Assembly: GCA_002261195.1 (NCBI GenBank)
Contig: MVBO01000025.1
Location: 94,114-158,113, forward strand
Reading direction: 5' to 3'
DNA length: 64,000 nucleotides
From: Bifiguratus adelaidae
Taxonomy: Eukaryota; Mucoromycota; Endogonomycetes; Endogonales
Position numbers and translations under genes: made by a program. Every line of letters begins with the position of its first letter. Position 1 is the first letter of the stretch. The notes under the pieces were generated by a model that was not told where the DNA came from, made no database searches, and saw only the letters and a list, made by a program, of their open reading frames with translations. Positions 33,038 through 43,548 of this stretch are shown here, piece by piece.

Positions 33038-33631
33038 CTTACATTACATTTGATGCTAAAAGGAACTTCAAGTCTTATTCATTCTACAGTAAACAACGGG
33101 TTCGCAGAGAAAAGAGTTTTTCCTACCGCCCTGTTGTACAGTGCAAATTTCACTATTGATACAGCATACTGTACGGAAGAAGCATGTGCATGCAAGATGA
33201 TAAGCGAAGTGGCGCAGCGGTACATTACGGTATACTGTATTGATGGAGAAGAGGCCAGAAGAGGGAGCCCTGTGAGACTGAATTGTCACCCGTTCTCGGA
33301 AACTACAGTAATTATCCGTGGGGGAATGCTTATCCAGGTCATTTACTGTATGTATTGCACAGTACTGTCAGTACTGGAAAGCAGGCAAGCCATCCCGAAG
33401 ATACAGTACTGTATAGTGCTGCTCTGAGACCAACTGTGTTCAGAGGGCGAGTTAGTGAACGAAATATTTACAGTAGGTACTGCACAGTACTGTACTGTAG
33501 ATCCGTGCTTGAACAAGTTTTGCTTCCCTTAAAAAGCACTGCGTAGAGGTACAGTAGTCTTCTCGTCGTCAAATGTGTAAGTCAAAATACTGTAATGTGA
33601 GATTTTGAATATCCATTCAGCATGCGCGCGC

Positions 33632-33700
33632 TGTACAGTAGCACGCAGACGGAATTCGCTCTCTTACGCAATCCCTAGGACCATTCTACACTATTTACAT
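33632..33700 (+). repeat. Probable 3' LTR fragment of the gypsy element
   Basis: Starts TGTACAGTAGCACGCAGAC as at 29185, with the shared CCCTAGGACCATTCTAC region. The two copies differ at roughly a quarter of positions, so the element is old or the sites are independent insertions. Confidence 0.45.
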
Positions 33701-35772
33701 GTACAGTATAGTACAGTACTACAGCTTACCGTAGGAACGGTAAATGAAGTATGTGCAGTAAAGCTAATCTGTAGCGCATGCTGGAATTTTACAGTAACTC
33801 TTCAGCGATCTCTAGCTTCAAATAGACTATCATCTATTATAACTACTGTTCCCTTTCAATGTACCCTTTTTTATCCCCTATACAGTATTGTAGTTGACGT
33901 CAACGATACTTTGATCCTCGAATGCAATCCGTAATGACACCCTGGAGGATAATTGGGAGTGCGTGCATACTGTACTGTAGTGTCGGATTTTGAGACGTAA
34001 TCTCAGTTGAGACTAGAGATGAGCCTAGATAAGACGCGCTTGCTGAGATTGTGAGGAGTTTAGAAAGATTTTCCTGCAACTGAATTCGCCTATACAGTAC
34101 TTTATATTTCTCTTGAATATTAATTTTACAGTACTGTGGTCAACCATTAGTTACGCGAAATTTATTTACTGAACCTGAATTTTGATGTCAGTAAAAGTGT
34201 GCGCCTTGTTCACTTTTCTGCCCTCAAGAGTTGGCTTTTGCTACTGTATACTCTACTATGAAGCTACTACTGTACATTGCAGAATATTAAAAAGACTTCC
34301 CTTGCTGGTTCTCGATTTCAGAGAGAACGCAGAATGCTTGCCACTGAGTTTAACTTGCTTCATACGGTTGTGGTGGGTAGAAAGGTGACGACTCGAGGTT
34401 GCTAGCAGATAAGTAAACAAGAAGGTTCCTTTATCTAATTAAATATTTGGAATCTGAATATTAATGAGCTACTTCACACATTGTCTGGCATTCAAGTTCG
34501 CCGAGTGGCTGCAAGAAATGCCACACCAAGGAACTTGTTATAACTTGGATTCATTTTGTGTTACTGTACTCAGAATTACTTATACTGTATGTCTTAACAA
34601 TTTTACAGTACAGTATGTACTGTAGTGCAACATAATTCTGCAGACGTTGCTTAGCTACTGTACCTGAGAGGACCAAAGGAAAATAATAGTCATCGACGTT
34701 TATCTGAACTTCGGCGTAGGACCCTTGGCTACTTCACCTGAGACCTACAGATTTGAATTCTGCTGATGCCTACCACAAAGCCTAAGTGGCAAGAGCTGCC
34801 TACACGGCAACAGTATTGAATACTGTACAGTGATGATGTGCTATACTGCACGTTTACTGTATTGGACTTTCTTACTGTAGGAGCAGCATGCTGTATCGCA
34901 CCTTGACGAGGAAAGCTATGATACAGGAAAATGCTGTACAGTGCTGATAATATACAGTACAGTACAGTACAATCAAATCCTAATACTGTACAGTAACCTT
35001 TGTGATTGATTGCAGCATTGTGATCATCATTTCCAGCTGCGTATACTGTACTGTATGGATACAAGATTTGCAGTGGGGCTGTATATTGTAACCGGCAAGT
35101 GTGTGCAAGGGGTCGAATGCTTCATTTTATGCTTCTGATACTTTGTGGAGTTGTTCTACTGTAGCTGCAGATTACAGTAACCAAACTCGATGCAAGAGAG
35201 TCTTGCCAGAATTCTCTGCCATCCTACTGTAAAGTGAAATTCTCGTGTTCTATGGTACAGTCACTGTAATCCAGCAATTGTACAGTCCAGTATTTTTGCT
35301 CGAGAGACTGACTCCATTCCAAACGTATGGCTAAACCGAAGATGCAACTCATGCTGACGGAGACGCATGCTGTATGCGTTTTTGTAGTAGTATGGTGTTG
35401 GAGTGATGAAGCCAACAACTATTGGGTAACACCAGTCTCCTTGCACTCTTTTATTGATTTTAGTCGCTACTGTAGCATGTTACTGTATACTGTAATGCAT
35501 ACATTCTTTTGAGTTGCAATACTCTTTTTGTGCGTATCAGATCTGCATAGAGGACTGAACATTACTACTGTATACAGTACAGCTGTCAGTATCAACTGGT
35601 CTCGAAATGTTTTACTGTTCCCTTAACCACAAATACTACTACATCACTTGCCCGTGGGAGCTTTCTAGGCATGCAAATATTGCTTCCACTGGCGTCAGCT
35701 CTTACCCAAGAGAGAAGCACCTGATAGGCATGGCTCGAGCTTGAAGTCGATCACAGCAACAGCCATACAGTA

Positions 35773-36887
35773 AATGTCGCTATAAGTGGCTGGAGCGCTA
35801 GCATTGATGGCCATAGCAGTCCAGTGGGCCGGTCAAAGTTGCCATTCTTCATTCGTAATGCAAACCTATGTCATGTTATATATCCGTCAAGCGGTTAAGT
35901 GACTTTGAGAGCAAATGTTCACCGACAGCTGAACCAAAAGTGACTAATCATTGTTTGGCGCAAACGCTATCGAGATAAGAAACTGGTGGCAAGTACACGG
36001 TGGAAGTGCTTTATGAACCCAAAGAAATTTGGTGGGAAACTTCTTGTCTGTAGTCCGAGGCAGATCAACCTCCTATGTTGCAAAATGAATCGAAACCAAG
36101 CGAGATTTGGCACAAGTTTGTCGGACACCTCGAATGACCACTTTGACTAATCTCGACTTCGGCGAAGATTGCTTTCGCAAGCGAGCCTAAAGCGGTCCAA
36201 ACAACGTTGAGCATTCTCGACACGTAAAAGCGCGTCCCAAATTTTGTGGCCATACGCGCGCATAGGAGTTGGCAGTTCATTGACTTGCGCTCCCTGGAAC
36301 AATGTCAACATCCTGGGAATACTATGACATCGATGCCATACTATCGGAGCAGCAGCGTGTGCCCTGTACATTCAAATACAGCATACCCAACCATGCTTTC
36401 CTGGAGGGTGGTGAACAGCAAGGGGACGTACGTACTTTGGGAATCTCTGCTTAGCTCCAAAGTCTGACAATGCGCTGATGCAGCTGAAAAGTGGAACACG
36501 AGCTGAGCTACCTTTTTGGATTGCGGCAAACCTTGCGGCTGCAGATTTGACATCTTCGTCCACAACTTCGTCAGAGTAAGTGAGAGCGATATCTTATCGA
36601 AGAAGGTCTGATACACGATGATCAAAGAGCGAGTCTTATCGAGTTGCAAGTACCGAAACATTATGGCTCCAAAGTGAGGAACGCACTCGACGCGTCTCCT
36701 GTTAGCATCGACTGTAAGGCCTTGAGTCGATATTACTTCAGTTTCGGCCAAAAGTTAGTCAGCCTTATCGTTGCCGATGAATTGACGCGAAGCTTGCGTG
36801 AGGTGAGAGACATCATACATTGAATTCGAGCTTGCGAGAACCCTGACATTATATCGGTAGGCATTTCAGGCAAGACTCTCTGCAATC
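35773..36887. other. Intergenic with a possible decayed minus-strand frame
   Basis: Minus-strand frames at 36341-36751 (..FGAIMFRYLQLDKTRSLIIV..) and 36372-36563 (VDEDVKSAAARFAAIQK) look protein-like and could be neighbouring exons or one gene in two frames, but no join I tried gave a recognisable domain. I do not call a gene. Confidence 0.35.
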
Positions 36888-37101
36888 ATGAATCACGCAA
36901 TGATAGGGACCTCCATGGGGGAAGCAGATTTCCTTCAGATGCTGGATGAAACTGAAATAGATAGTACGTATGATTTTTGCGTACGCTCTCGTCGTTCTTT
37001 AGCTAACTTTGAACCCAGTCTACAAAGCCGGACAAGACAGTGCCATCATGCTGCGAAAATGGCGTGCAAATACGAATTACAGACTTCAGTCTGCTGTATA
37101 G
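36888..37101 (+). CDS. Small unknown protein, 52 aa
   Basis: Two exons, 36888-36963 and 37019-37101, with a 55-nt intron (GTACGT..CCCAG) join in phase to 52 residues: MNHAMIGTSMGEADFLQMLD..YKAGQDSAIMLRKWRANTNY. The second exon is basic and helical; no membrane segment or signal peptide. The clean phase-preserving intron and the sensible composition favour a real gene, but I recognise no family. It sits 150 bases before the SPX transporter on the same strand and could alternatively be an upstream reading frame in that gene's leader. Confidence 0.4.
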
Positions 37102-37252
37102 GTCTCTAGAACACACGAAGTCCATAACACCACTGTATCATAGTCGTCAACTGTATATCCTACACACGGCTTGACCTTTTGGCCCCAGCAGCTTCAATGC
37201 CAAGGAATGCCCAAATTGGGCATTGGCTCGGTATATCTCTCGTTCGTCCCTC

Positions 37253-39823
37253 ATGAAGTTTGGGCAATTGTTGCTGCTCAATGTTGTCCCAGACTGGGAG
37301 GAGTACTACCTCAGGTAGGGGAATATTGCAGGTATCTTTTGAAACGAAAGAGATGACAAAAGATCCTACCGTAGCTACGACGACCTGAAAGCTCTCTTGC
37401 GTGATGCGGCTAGCGAAACAAGAACAGAAACGTTGTTCGACGCTGAGGGCCACGACGAAACTGAGATTGCCCTGAGAAGGTTTACAGATCGGATATATCA
37501 AGAAGCCGACAAAATCATATCTTTCTATGCAGCAAAAGAAGAACAGCTCCTTGAACGTTTGGAGAAGGTCTGTCGGCAGTCTGAGAGAATCGTGCAGGAT
37601 ACGGAGGACATTGTATCGACGCAAGATCTAGAGGAGGCGAGAGGTTTTGCATTAGCACCGGTTGACGATGACTACGAGGCAGATGGCGGCGAGGAGAATG
37701 CCAAGTTACTCGATAATGACATTGCACCGCCCCAAGCTGTTCGTAAATCAATGGAAAGTTCAATCGAGCGATTGCATCCACTGATCCCAAAGGACATCAA
37801 TACAAGCTCAATGCACGTTTACATTGTGCGAAAGCAAGTCGTCGACCTCTACATCCTTTTTCACGAATTATTGCAATTCAAGGAGGTCAATAGGGACGGC
37901 TTTGAGAAATTGACATCCAAGTACACCTCTTATTGGCCAGACCTGTCAATCTTGCGCGGCGACGTTGCCCTAGTAGAAGCCTATCCATTCACGGAGAGTG
38001 ACACCGAAAAGATCAATGCCGCCTTGGAGCGATTGGAAAATTGCTTTCTTCAACTGCAACTCGACGATGCCGCAGATGAAAACGCCATACTCAAACATTT
38101 GCGATCACAAGTGCGACCAAACTGGGTGTCTGAACGAACAACTGTGTGGAAGGATTTGCAAGCAACGGAACGACGTTCGGCAAATCTACTACTACGACGA
38201 TCGAGCTACGGTGGTGATGACAGCGGCATACTAGGTCGGCTAAGGAAATCTGTGGCTCGTGGAGACAATTTTTGGAAACTCACACTGGTGTTGCTTGGCT
38301 TCATTGTGCTTTTCGGCTTTTCCATGTCTACAATTTTCTCTGCTGGCGAGGCCAATCGGTGTTTTGGCATTTTTCTATTGTGCAGCTTACTATGGGCGAG
38401 CGAGGTATGCATCATGATATCCAGAGTGGATACAGACTTATGCGCTGTTAGGTGATACCGCTATTTGCTACCTCCATGTTAATACCATTTCTCGTCGTGT
38501 TGTTGCAAGTGCTAAAGGATGAAAATGGTCAGCACCTTTCAGCACCCGATGCCATGCAAGCTGTATTTTCAGCCATGTTCTCGCCCGTGATTATGCTGTT
38601 GCTGGGTGGCTTCGCTGTTGCCGCCGCGCTATCAAAGCATCAAATTGCAAAGACAATAGCTTTGTGGTTACTCTCATTTGCAGGCAACAATCCAAAACGC
38701 GTACTTTTGGCTAACATGCTGGTCGCAACTTTTATGAGCATGTGGATAAGCAATGTGGCCGCACCCGTTTTATGTTTCTCGTTTATTCAGGTAAGGAAAA
38801 TGCATATTTGTTCAAAACGGCGGATGGGACTCACCCAATTTAGCCTATAATACGACCGTTGTCGTCAAGTTCGACATTCCCTCAGAAACTCATCCTTGGT
38901 ATTGCTCTGGCGTCGAACATTGGAGGCATGGCTTCGCCAATCTCTTCACCTCAAAATGTGATTGCGATGGCAAACATGAATCCTCCGCCGTCATGGTTTC
39001 ACTGGTTTGTTGTGACTATACCTGTGTGCTTGCTTGCGGATTTTTCCATTTGGTTGCTGTTACTCCTTTGGGACAGACCGCGAGAGGTCGATCATAGCTT
39101 GTCGACTCAGCGCCCACCAAAGCTCCCAAGGACTTGGCAAACGATGACGGTGCTCGTCGTCACGGTCGTCACAATCTTACTTTGGTGCTTTTCACACGCT
39201 CTGAGTGGCCTTCTCGGGGGCATGGGCATCATTGCGTTGATACCACTTGTGGTGTTCTTCTCTTCTGGAATCCTGATCAAGGAGGATTTTAATAACTTTC
39301 CATGGACAGTAGTGATGCTCGCGATGGGTGGGATCGTGCTTGGCCATGCCGCTAATTCCTCAGGTCTGCTCCTGAGTGTAGCGACATACATCCAGAAACA
39401 AGTCGGTTCACTTTCCGTCTTTCAAGTCCTTGTCATCTTCGCATTGTTTGTGGTGACAGTCGCAACCTTCATATCTCACACCGTAGCTGCGCTAATCATC
39501 TTGCCCATTGTCTCAAGCGTAGGCGCAAACATGGAATCCTCACATACACGTCTTCTGGTCATGGTAAGTCTTTGGAATAGGGGAAGGTAGCATGGTAGCC
39601 AACCGATCTTTTCGCTTAGGGATCGACTCTGATGTGCTCAGCGGCCATGGGTCTTCCAGTGTCTGGGTTTCCAAACATGAATGCCATATCCTTGGAGGAT
39701 GAGTTTGGAAACCCATATCTATCGGTGGCCGATTTCATCAAAACGGGGCTTCCTGCCAGCTTCATATCTTTCCTCTGCGTTGTATTACCCGGTTACCTCC
39801 TCATGCAACTGGTCGGATTGTAG
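37253..39823 (+). CDS. SPX-domain low-affinity phosphate transporter (Pho87/Pho90/Pho91-like)
   Basis: Exons 37253-37314, 37375-38404, 38452-38790, 38844-39563 and 39620-39823 code for 784 residues. The N-terminal SPX domain starts MKFGQLLLLNVVPDWEEYY and continues YDDLKALLRD; further on are ISFYAAKEEQLLERLEKV and MHVYIVRKQVVDLYILFHELLQFKEVNRDGFEKLTSKY, the inositol-pyrophosphate-binding helices. About residue 300 onwards are roughly 12 membrane helices of the Na+/sulfate (DASS/CitMHS) type with NVAAPVLCFSFIQ, SNIGGMASPISSPQNVIAMA and the repeat SHTVAALIILPIVSSVG..STLMCSAAMGLPVSGFPN. The architecture is that of fungal Pho87/90/91, plasma-membrane or vacuolar phosphate carriers. The start chosen gives the canonical SPX first residues. 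Confidence 0.95.
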
Positions 39824-40070
39824 ACAGGAGAAAAAAAATGCTCACACGGAGTCATACGGATAGATGTATATATTATGTATAGATACCACATTTGCAGTTC
39901 GATATGGGCAACTAGGCTCACTCAGCATGGGGCTTCGAGTTGTTCTAGCGTTCAAATAGTCTACTAGAGCAAGCATAACAAACAGAAAAGCACGCATCGC
40001 AATAGCTGAACGTTATTAGTTTACAAGACATATGAATACATCGTAGAAGTCAGCCGCTAACAACACTTTT
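39824..40070. other. Convergent 3' region
   Basis: Phosphate transporter and Duo1 gene converge. A poly-A run (AGGAGAAAAAAAATG) and TATATATTATG near 39868 are likely 3'-end signals. Confidence 0.5.
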
Positions 40071-41018
40071 TCACCGATTCTCAGTTACAGAAACAGCCGA
40101 CTTCTGTCCACGTGGCTTGCGTAAGTAAGATGCCCCTCTGCCCGCGCTCATATGCCCTCGCCCTCGCCCTCGCGTATTGGTATTCCTTGCTACGGTTGCA
40201 CCTCTGCCTCTTGCACTTTGCGAGCTCTGTCCACGACCACGTCCTCTTGGCAATACACGAGTGTCTTCAGCTACTAGATGGACTTGAGCGAACAGCACAA
40301 TGTGATTTAAAATCGTACCTCTACGCCGTTTCTCTTCATCCGCCAGTCGAAGTTGCAACTCCCTCTGTTCTCGTTCTCTCTCCTTTTGCGCTGCGATCTG
40401 TCGACTTATCGCAATATCCTAGCGACGTGCATCAGTACAATGGCGTCTATCTGAGACTAGTACGTGAACACTCACAACGATACCGCCTTGCCATTGTGCG
40501 TTTTCCAATAACCGTTTTGTATGTTCGCTTTGTGAGAGAATGTTAATCCAGAGATTCAACAAGTCATCCGTTTGATCTACTGTAGCCGTGAATTGCTACA
40601 AGTATGATGAGTCACTTATGCAGTTTCTTTGTGTAGCTAAGCTCACCTTGAGGTTTCCTCTTGCTTGTTCCATATTGGCAGTAATTGCTTTGACGGCGTT
40701 ATTCAGAGTGCGCAAGGTCGCCAGCTCCTTTCCACGCGGTGAGTCGTCATCTACAGTGTCGTCTTCTATCTGGCTGAAAGGTCGTTTCCGTCCTTTGCCA
40801 TGGCCTGTGTAGTTTCGATCCTCGGCTATGTTCTTCTTATCGTCGTGGTTCTGAAGCATCGTGGGTTGTGCGTCGTCATCGTCAAAGATTTTAGTAGGTG
40901 TAGGCATGTCCAGCAATGCAGCATTATCGTCTTCTCCTATAGACTGGTCGAATATATTTGAGCGGTCCCCGAAAGATGTATCGGCGTTGGCCGATATGGA
41001 CGGCATCGGAGAGTCCAT
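40071..41018 (-). CDS. DUO1: DASH/DAM complex subunit Duo1
   Basis: Starts MDSPMPSISANADTSF at 41018. The Duo1 core is GKELATLRTLNNAVKAITANM, then after a short intron TDDLLNLWINILSQSEHTKRL and WQGGIV, the helices that build the DASH ring heterodecamer. The complex couples kinetochores to microtubule ends in fungi. After the core come a charged helix (RQIAAQKEREQRELQLRLAD..EKRRR) and an Arg-Gly-rich tail (PRGRGRGQSS, TRGRGRG, SAGRG). The intron after NLK (about 40595-40645) and the one before DIAISRQ are phase 0; the last candidate (GTACGA..CATCTAG) is in frame either way. The RG tail is unusual for Duo1. Confidence 0.88.
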
Positions 41019-41292
41019 GGTAGCGAAAGAAGCAGGACACCAGAACGCGCAAAAGGTGAAATGGACCGCGTCACACCCATAAAAGGAAATTTCGCGTTTT
41101 GCTTCATTGCATCGACCAGTGACAGGAATCAAAGTGCGCCTAGTCTAGTCGCAGCCTAAAGCTGATGTCAAGTCAGGGTTCAAGGCGATATAGCTTTAGC
41201 TTTATTCAAGCGTTACACAAGAGCCCTGAAACGTGCGGAGGAAAAGAGCCCGCGATTTCCTACAAGTTATATGTTTCGTTCATACAAAGCCT

Positions 41293-42596
41293 TTACAAAT
41301 TGGCTTGGCTGATAAAGGAAGTTCCCTTGACAATATTGCCGTTCAACTCTGGCAAAGCAGTCTTCAAAAGACCGGCTTCGTATTCGGACAAATTGCCAAT
41401 GGGCAAAATGCGTTGGACACCAGCAGGCTGCGAGGTAAAGTTCAGTCAGTTAACGCGCCTATAGATTACCGCAGTATTGGTATACATACTCCCAATTCCA
41501 CTGGCACGGAGAAGAATTGAATGTCACCGGTAATCTTCTTGGTGGCGGCACCACCTTGAGCATCGCTATTGAGATCAACATATGTGCATTCAACGACAGG
41601 CTTGTTGCTGGCAATGGCGTCCAAAATAGAGAAGGTGAATCTAGCACCAGCATATGCCATGGACAACGTGGCACTACCAGCGCCAGCCTTTGCCTTCACA
41701 ACTTCATCACCACCGAATTGAATGCGGTTGGTCAGCTTCTCAATCCGTTCTTGCGACAAGCCGGAGGTGCCCCCGACCTGGGAGAGGAGAGGAATGATGG
41801 TAACACCAGAGTGACCGCCAATGACAGGTACACGGAGGGTTGCCGCGTCACCGCCGACAATCTCGCTGACGAATGTGGAAGCGCGGACAATGTCCAGGGT
41901 AGTGACACCAAAGAGTCTAATGGAAACTGTAAATTCGGAGCCCGTGCAACACGCGTAGCACATAACGTACCTCTTGGGATCATAAACACCATGTTTCTTG
42001 AACACCTCGGCGACGATGGGGACCGTAGAGTTGACAGGGTTGGAAATAATGAGCATAAATGCCTTGGGGCAGTTCTTGGCAGCAGCCGTGGCGAGATCGC
42101 GGATAATGCCAGCGTTGATCTTGAAAAGGTCATCTCTGGTCATGTCTGGCTTTCTAGGGACACCAGCGGGGATAACAACTGCAAAATGAATCTAAATGTC
42201 AATGATGTTGATCCCTCAGTGCAGTCCTAGCCAGCCATTCGTGAAGCGTTGTCGCCACAGGCATGCTATGCATCGTTAAACGACTCTGCCGGAGAACCGA
42301 TAATCCATCCCGACGCCTTCCGTGGGACAACTCTACCTCGGACCATCGAAAGCTTCCGAAACCCAATTCATAAGATATTTACCAATATCGGATCCTTCCA
42401 ATGCAGCATCCATCTGAGCAGCACCGATATGACCAGTCACCTTGGCACGAGTATTGATATGCGAAAGGTCGGCAGCGACACCGGGCGTGTTTACGATATC
42501 GTACAAGGAGAGATGAGTGATGTGAGGGGATTGCTTGAGCAAAAGCGAAAGAGGTTGGCCGATACCACCAGCAGCTCCACAGACTGTAACCTTCAT
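41293..42596 (-). CDS. Malate dehydrogenase (NAD+)
   Basis: Four exons code for about 330 residues. Signatures: NAD loop [75 protein letters not shown] and the catalytic [14 protein letters not shown] (His in GGHSG). The last exon restores [20 protein letters not shown], ending SFISQANL. It interconverts malate and oxaloacetate. With the ATG at 42596 the protein lacks a presequence and could be cytosolic or peroxisomal; the frame is open upstream for a basic, hydrophobic 23-residue leader (from 42665, RFTRLLIMK) that could act as a mitochondrial presequence. Dual targeting by alternative starts is possible but unproven. The sequence is closest to the mitochondrial type. One intron of about 205 nt is long for this window. 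Confidence 0.94.
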
Positions 42597-42907
42597 GATG
42601 AGTAAACGAGTAAAGCGAACGAGGAGAACAAGAGAAAGAGAGAGGCGCTCAAGAACCCAAACCAAGGGGCAACCCGCGGAAGTGTGGGTTAGGGGAAGGA
42701 CTGTTTTTCTCCACGTTGAGAGTGATAGTTGAGCAAGTTTTCGACTTCTTGACTTCTACGGTGTAAGTAAGAGGGCATACATGAATTTGGATGTTGAAAG
42801 AGAGCACATTAGCGCTCTTTGTCGTGCCATGCTATACCCTCATTGAAAGGACATTCACATTTATGCATGACATGTAGCATTACATCGATTATCCAACAAT
42901 AGACAAT
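42597..42907. promoter_or_regulatory. Divergent promoter, malate dehydrogenase / DUF427
   Basis: 311 bases between the two start codons. No clear consensus site was recognised. Confidence 0.5.
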
Positions 42908-43451
42908 ATGCCATCTGCAGAGTGGAACGGTAAGTGAATATCGGATCTTGTCAGCGATAGCATGGAATGGTCATGGCATGCATCATCCACATTCCGTATT
43001 TTTCCGCTGTACCATGTGCCGTCGCCACGTCATTTTTCCACATTTTAACCATCTCTTTCTCGATTTCCTTCCGCAGGTGCCGTTCTAGCGACGACTGACA
43101 AGTTTGAAACAGTCGAAGGCAATATTTACGTACGTAACCACCATGTGAAAATCCCACTTTTGCTCACACGTGTTTATTCTACCGCAGTTCCCACCTAGCT
43201 CGATTGACAAGCAGTATTTCCATGCATCCGATCACACCAGTCATTGTCCGTGGAAAGGGGACGCAAAGTATTATGATGTGGTGGTCAATGGACAAGTGAA
43301 CAAGAATGGCGCGTGGTAAGAGAATGCCGTTACCGGATTTGGAAATGAGGGGACTGAGCGTTGATCTAGGTACTATCCCGAGCCTTATGCCGCCGCTGCA
43401 AACATCAAAGATCACGTTGCTTTCTGGAACGGCATCACTGTCAAGAAATAA
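42908..43451 (+). CDS. DUF427 domain protein
   Basis: Exons 42908-42929, 43077-43129, 43188-43315 and 43370-43451 join to 94 residues. It is a single DUF427 domain: VLATTDKFETVEGNIYFP, SSIDKQYFHASDHTSHCPWKG (with the conserved TSHCPWKG signature), AKYYDVVVNG and YYPEPYAAAANIKDHVAFW. Function in the family is unknown; small DUF427 proteins are found in bacteria and fungi. The first intron (147 nt) is longer than the rest. It is convergent with the BCKDH gene, about 100 bases apart. Confidence 0.93.
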
Positions 43452-43548
43452 AAGGACTGAGAGATGACGACGGGGGATAAATTATGTGAATATGAGTTTT
43501 TAGTACGTAAATACGAGTATTTTGTTTCTCTGTGAACCTTCCCTTCTC

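Larger units (their letters stand above)
29185..33700 (+). mobile_element. Degenerate Ty3/gypsy retrotransposon
   Basis: Fragments in the order gag - protease - RT - RNase H - integrase, the Ty3/gypsy order, all on the plus strand with many stops and frameshifts. Near 29494 a frame starts MDPSNMQSV; at 29648-29851 a gag-like NWLWQVETYADLYALGDKL follows. Protease active site LLIDSGASSNFVDE is near 30590. RT spans 31083-31813 and contains the active-site box YIDDILVFSR. RNase H-like remains occur around 32000-32270, and an integrase stretch MDFIVGLPE..ILVVIDRLSKMAHLIP at 32707-32829. The integrase is cut at ~32830 by a second Tc1 end. Limits are set by a ~60-base direct repeat (29185 and 33632), probably LTR pieces. 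Confidence 0.8.
26205..35772. repeat. TACAGTA/TACTGTA island (candidate Tc1 excision-scar field)
   Basis: Within this span I counted about 84 copies of TACAGTA or its complement TACTGTA, many sharing a TA with the next. Outside the span I noticed two (40578 and 54689). Chance predicts about 1.2 in 9.6 kb. They are absent from the Tc1 body (27462-29074) and from the gypsy internal part (about 29200-32830), so they belong to the DNA into which these elements inserted, roughly 4 kb in all. Copies overlap in steps of five bases. No convincing gene lies in the span apart from the mobile-element frames. Confidence 0.85.

Noticed and set aside
32902-33631. Coding frames of 60-180 residues in the scar-rich DNA
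   Set aside because: They exist because TACTGTA/TACAGTA avoids stops in some frames; residues are dominated by YCTV/TVQY-type repeats from the motif.
26205-35772. The TACTGTA repeats as a CRISPR-like or satellite array
   Set aside because: Spacing is irregular, units are 5-7 bases, both orientations are mixed, and inter-repeat DNA is unrelated. No repeat-spacer structure or long tandem unit exists.
36341-36751. Minus-strand 136-residue frame as a gene
   Set aside because: Protein-like segments occur in two overlapping frames, but no splice model gives a family or a proper start.
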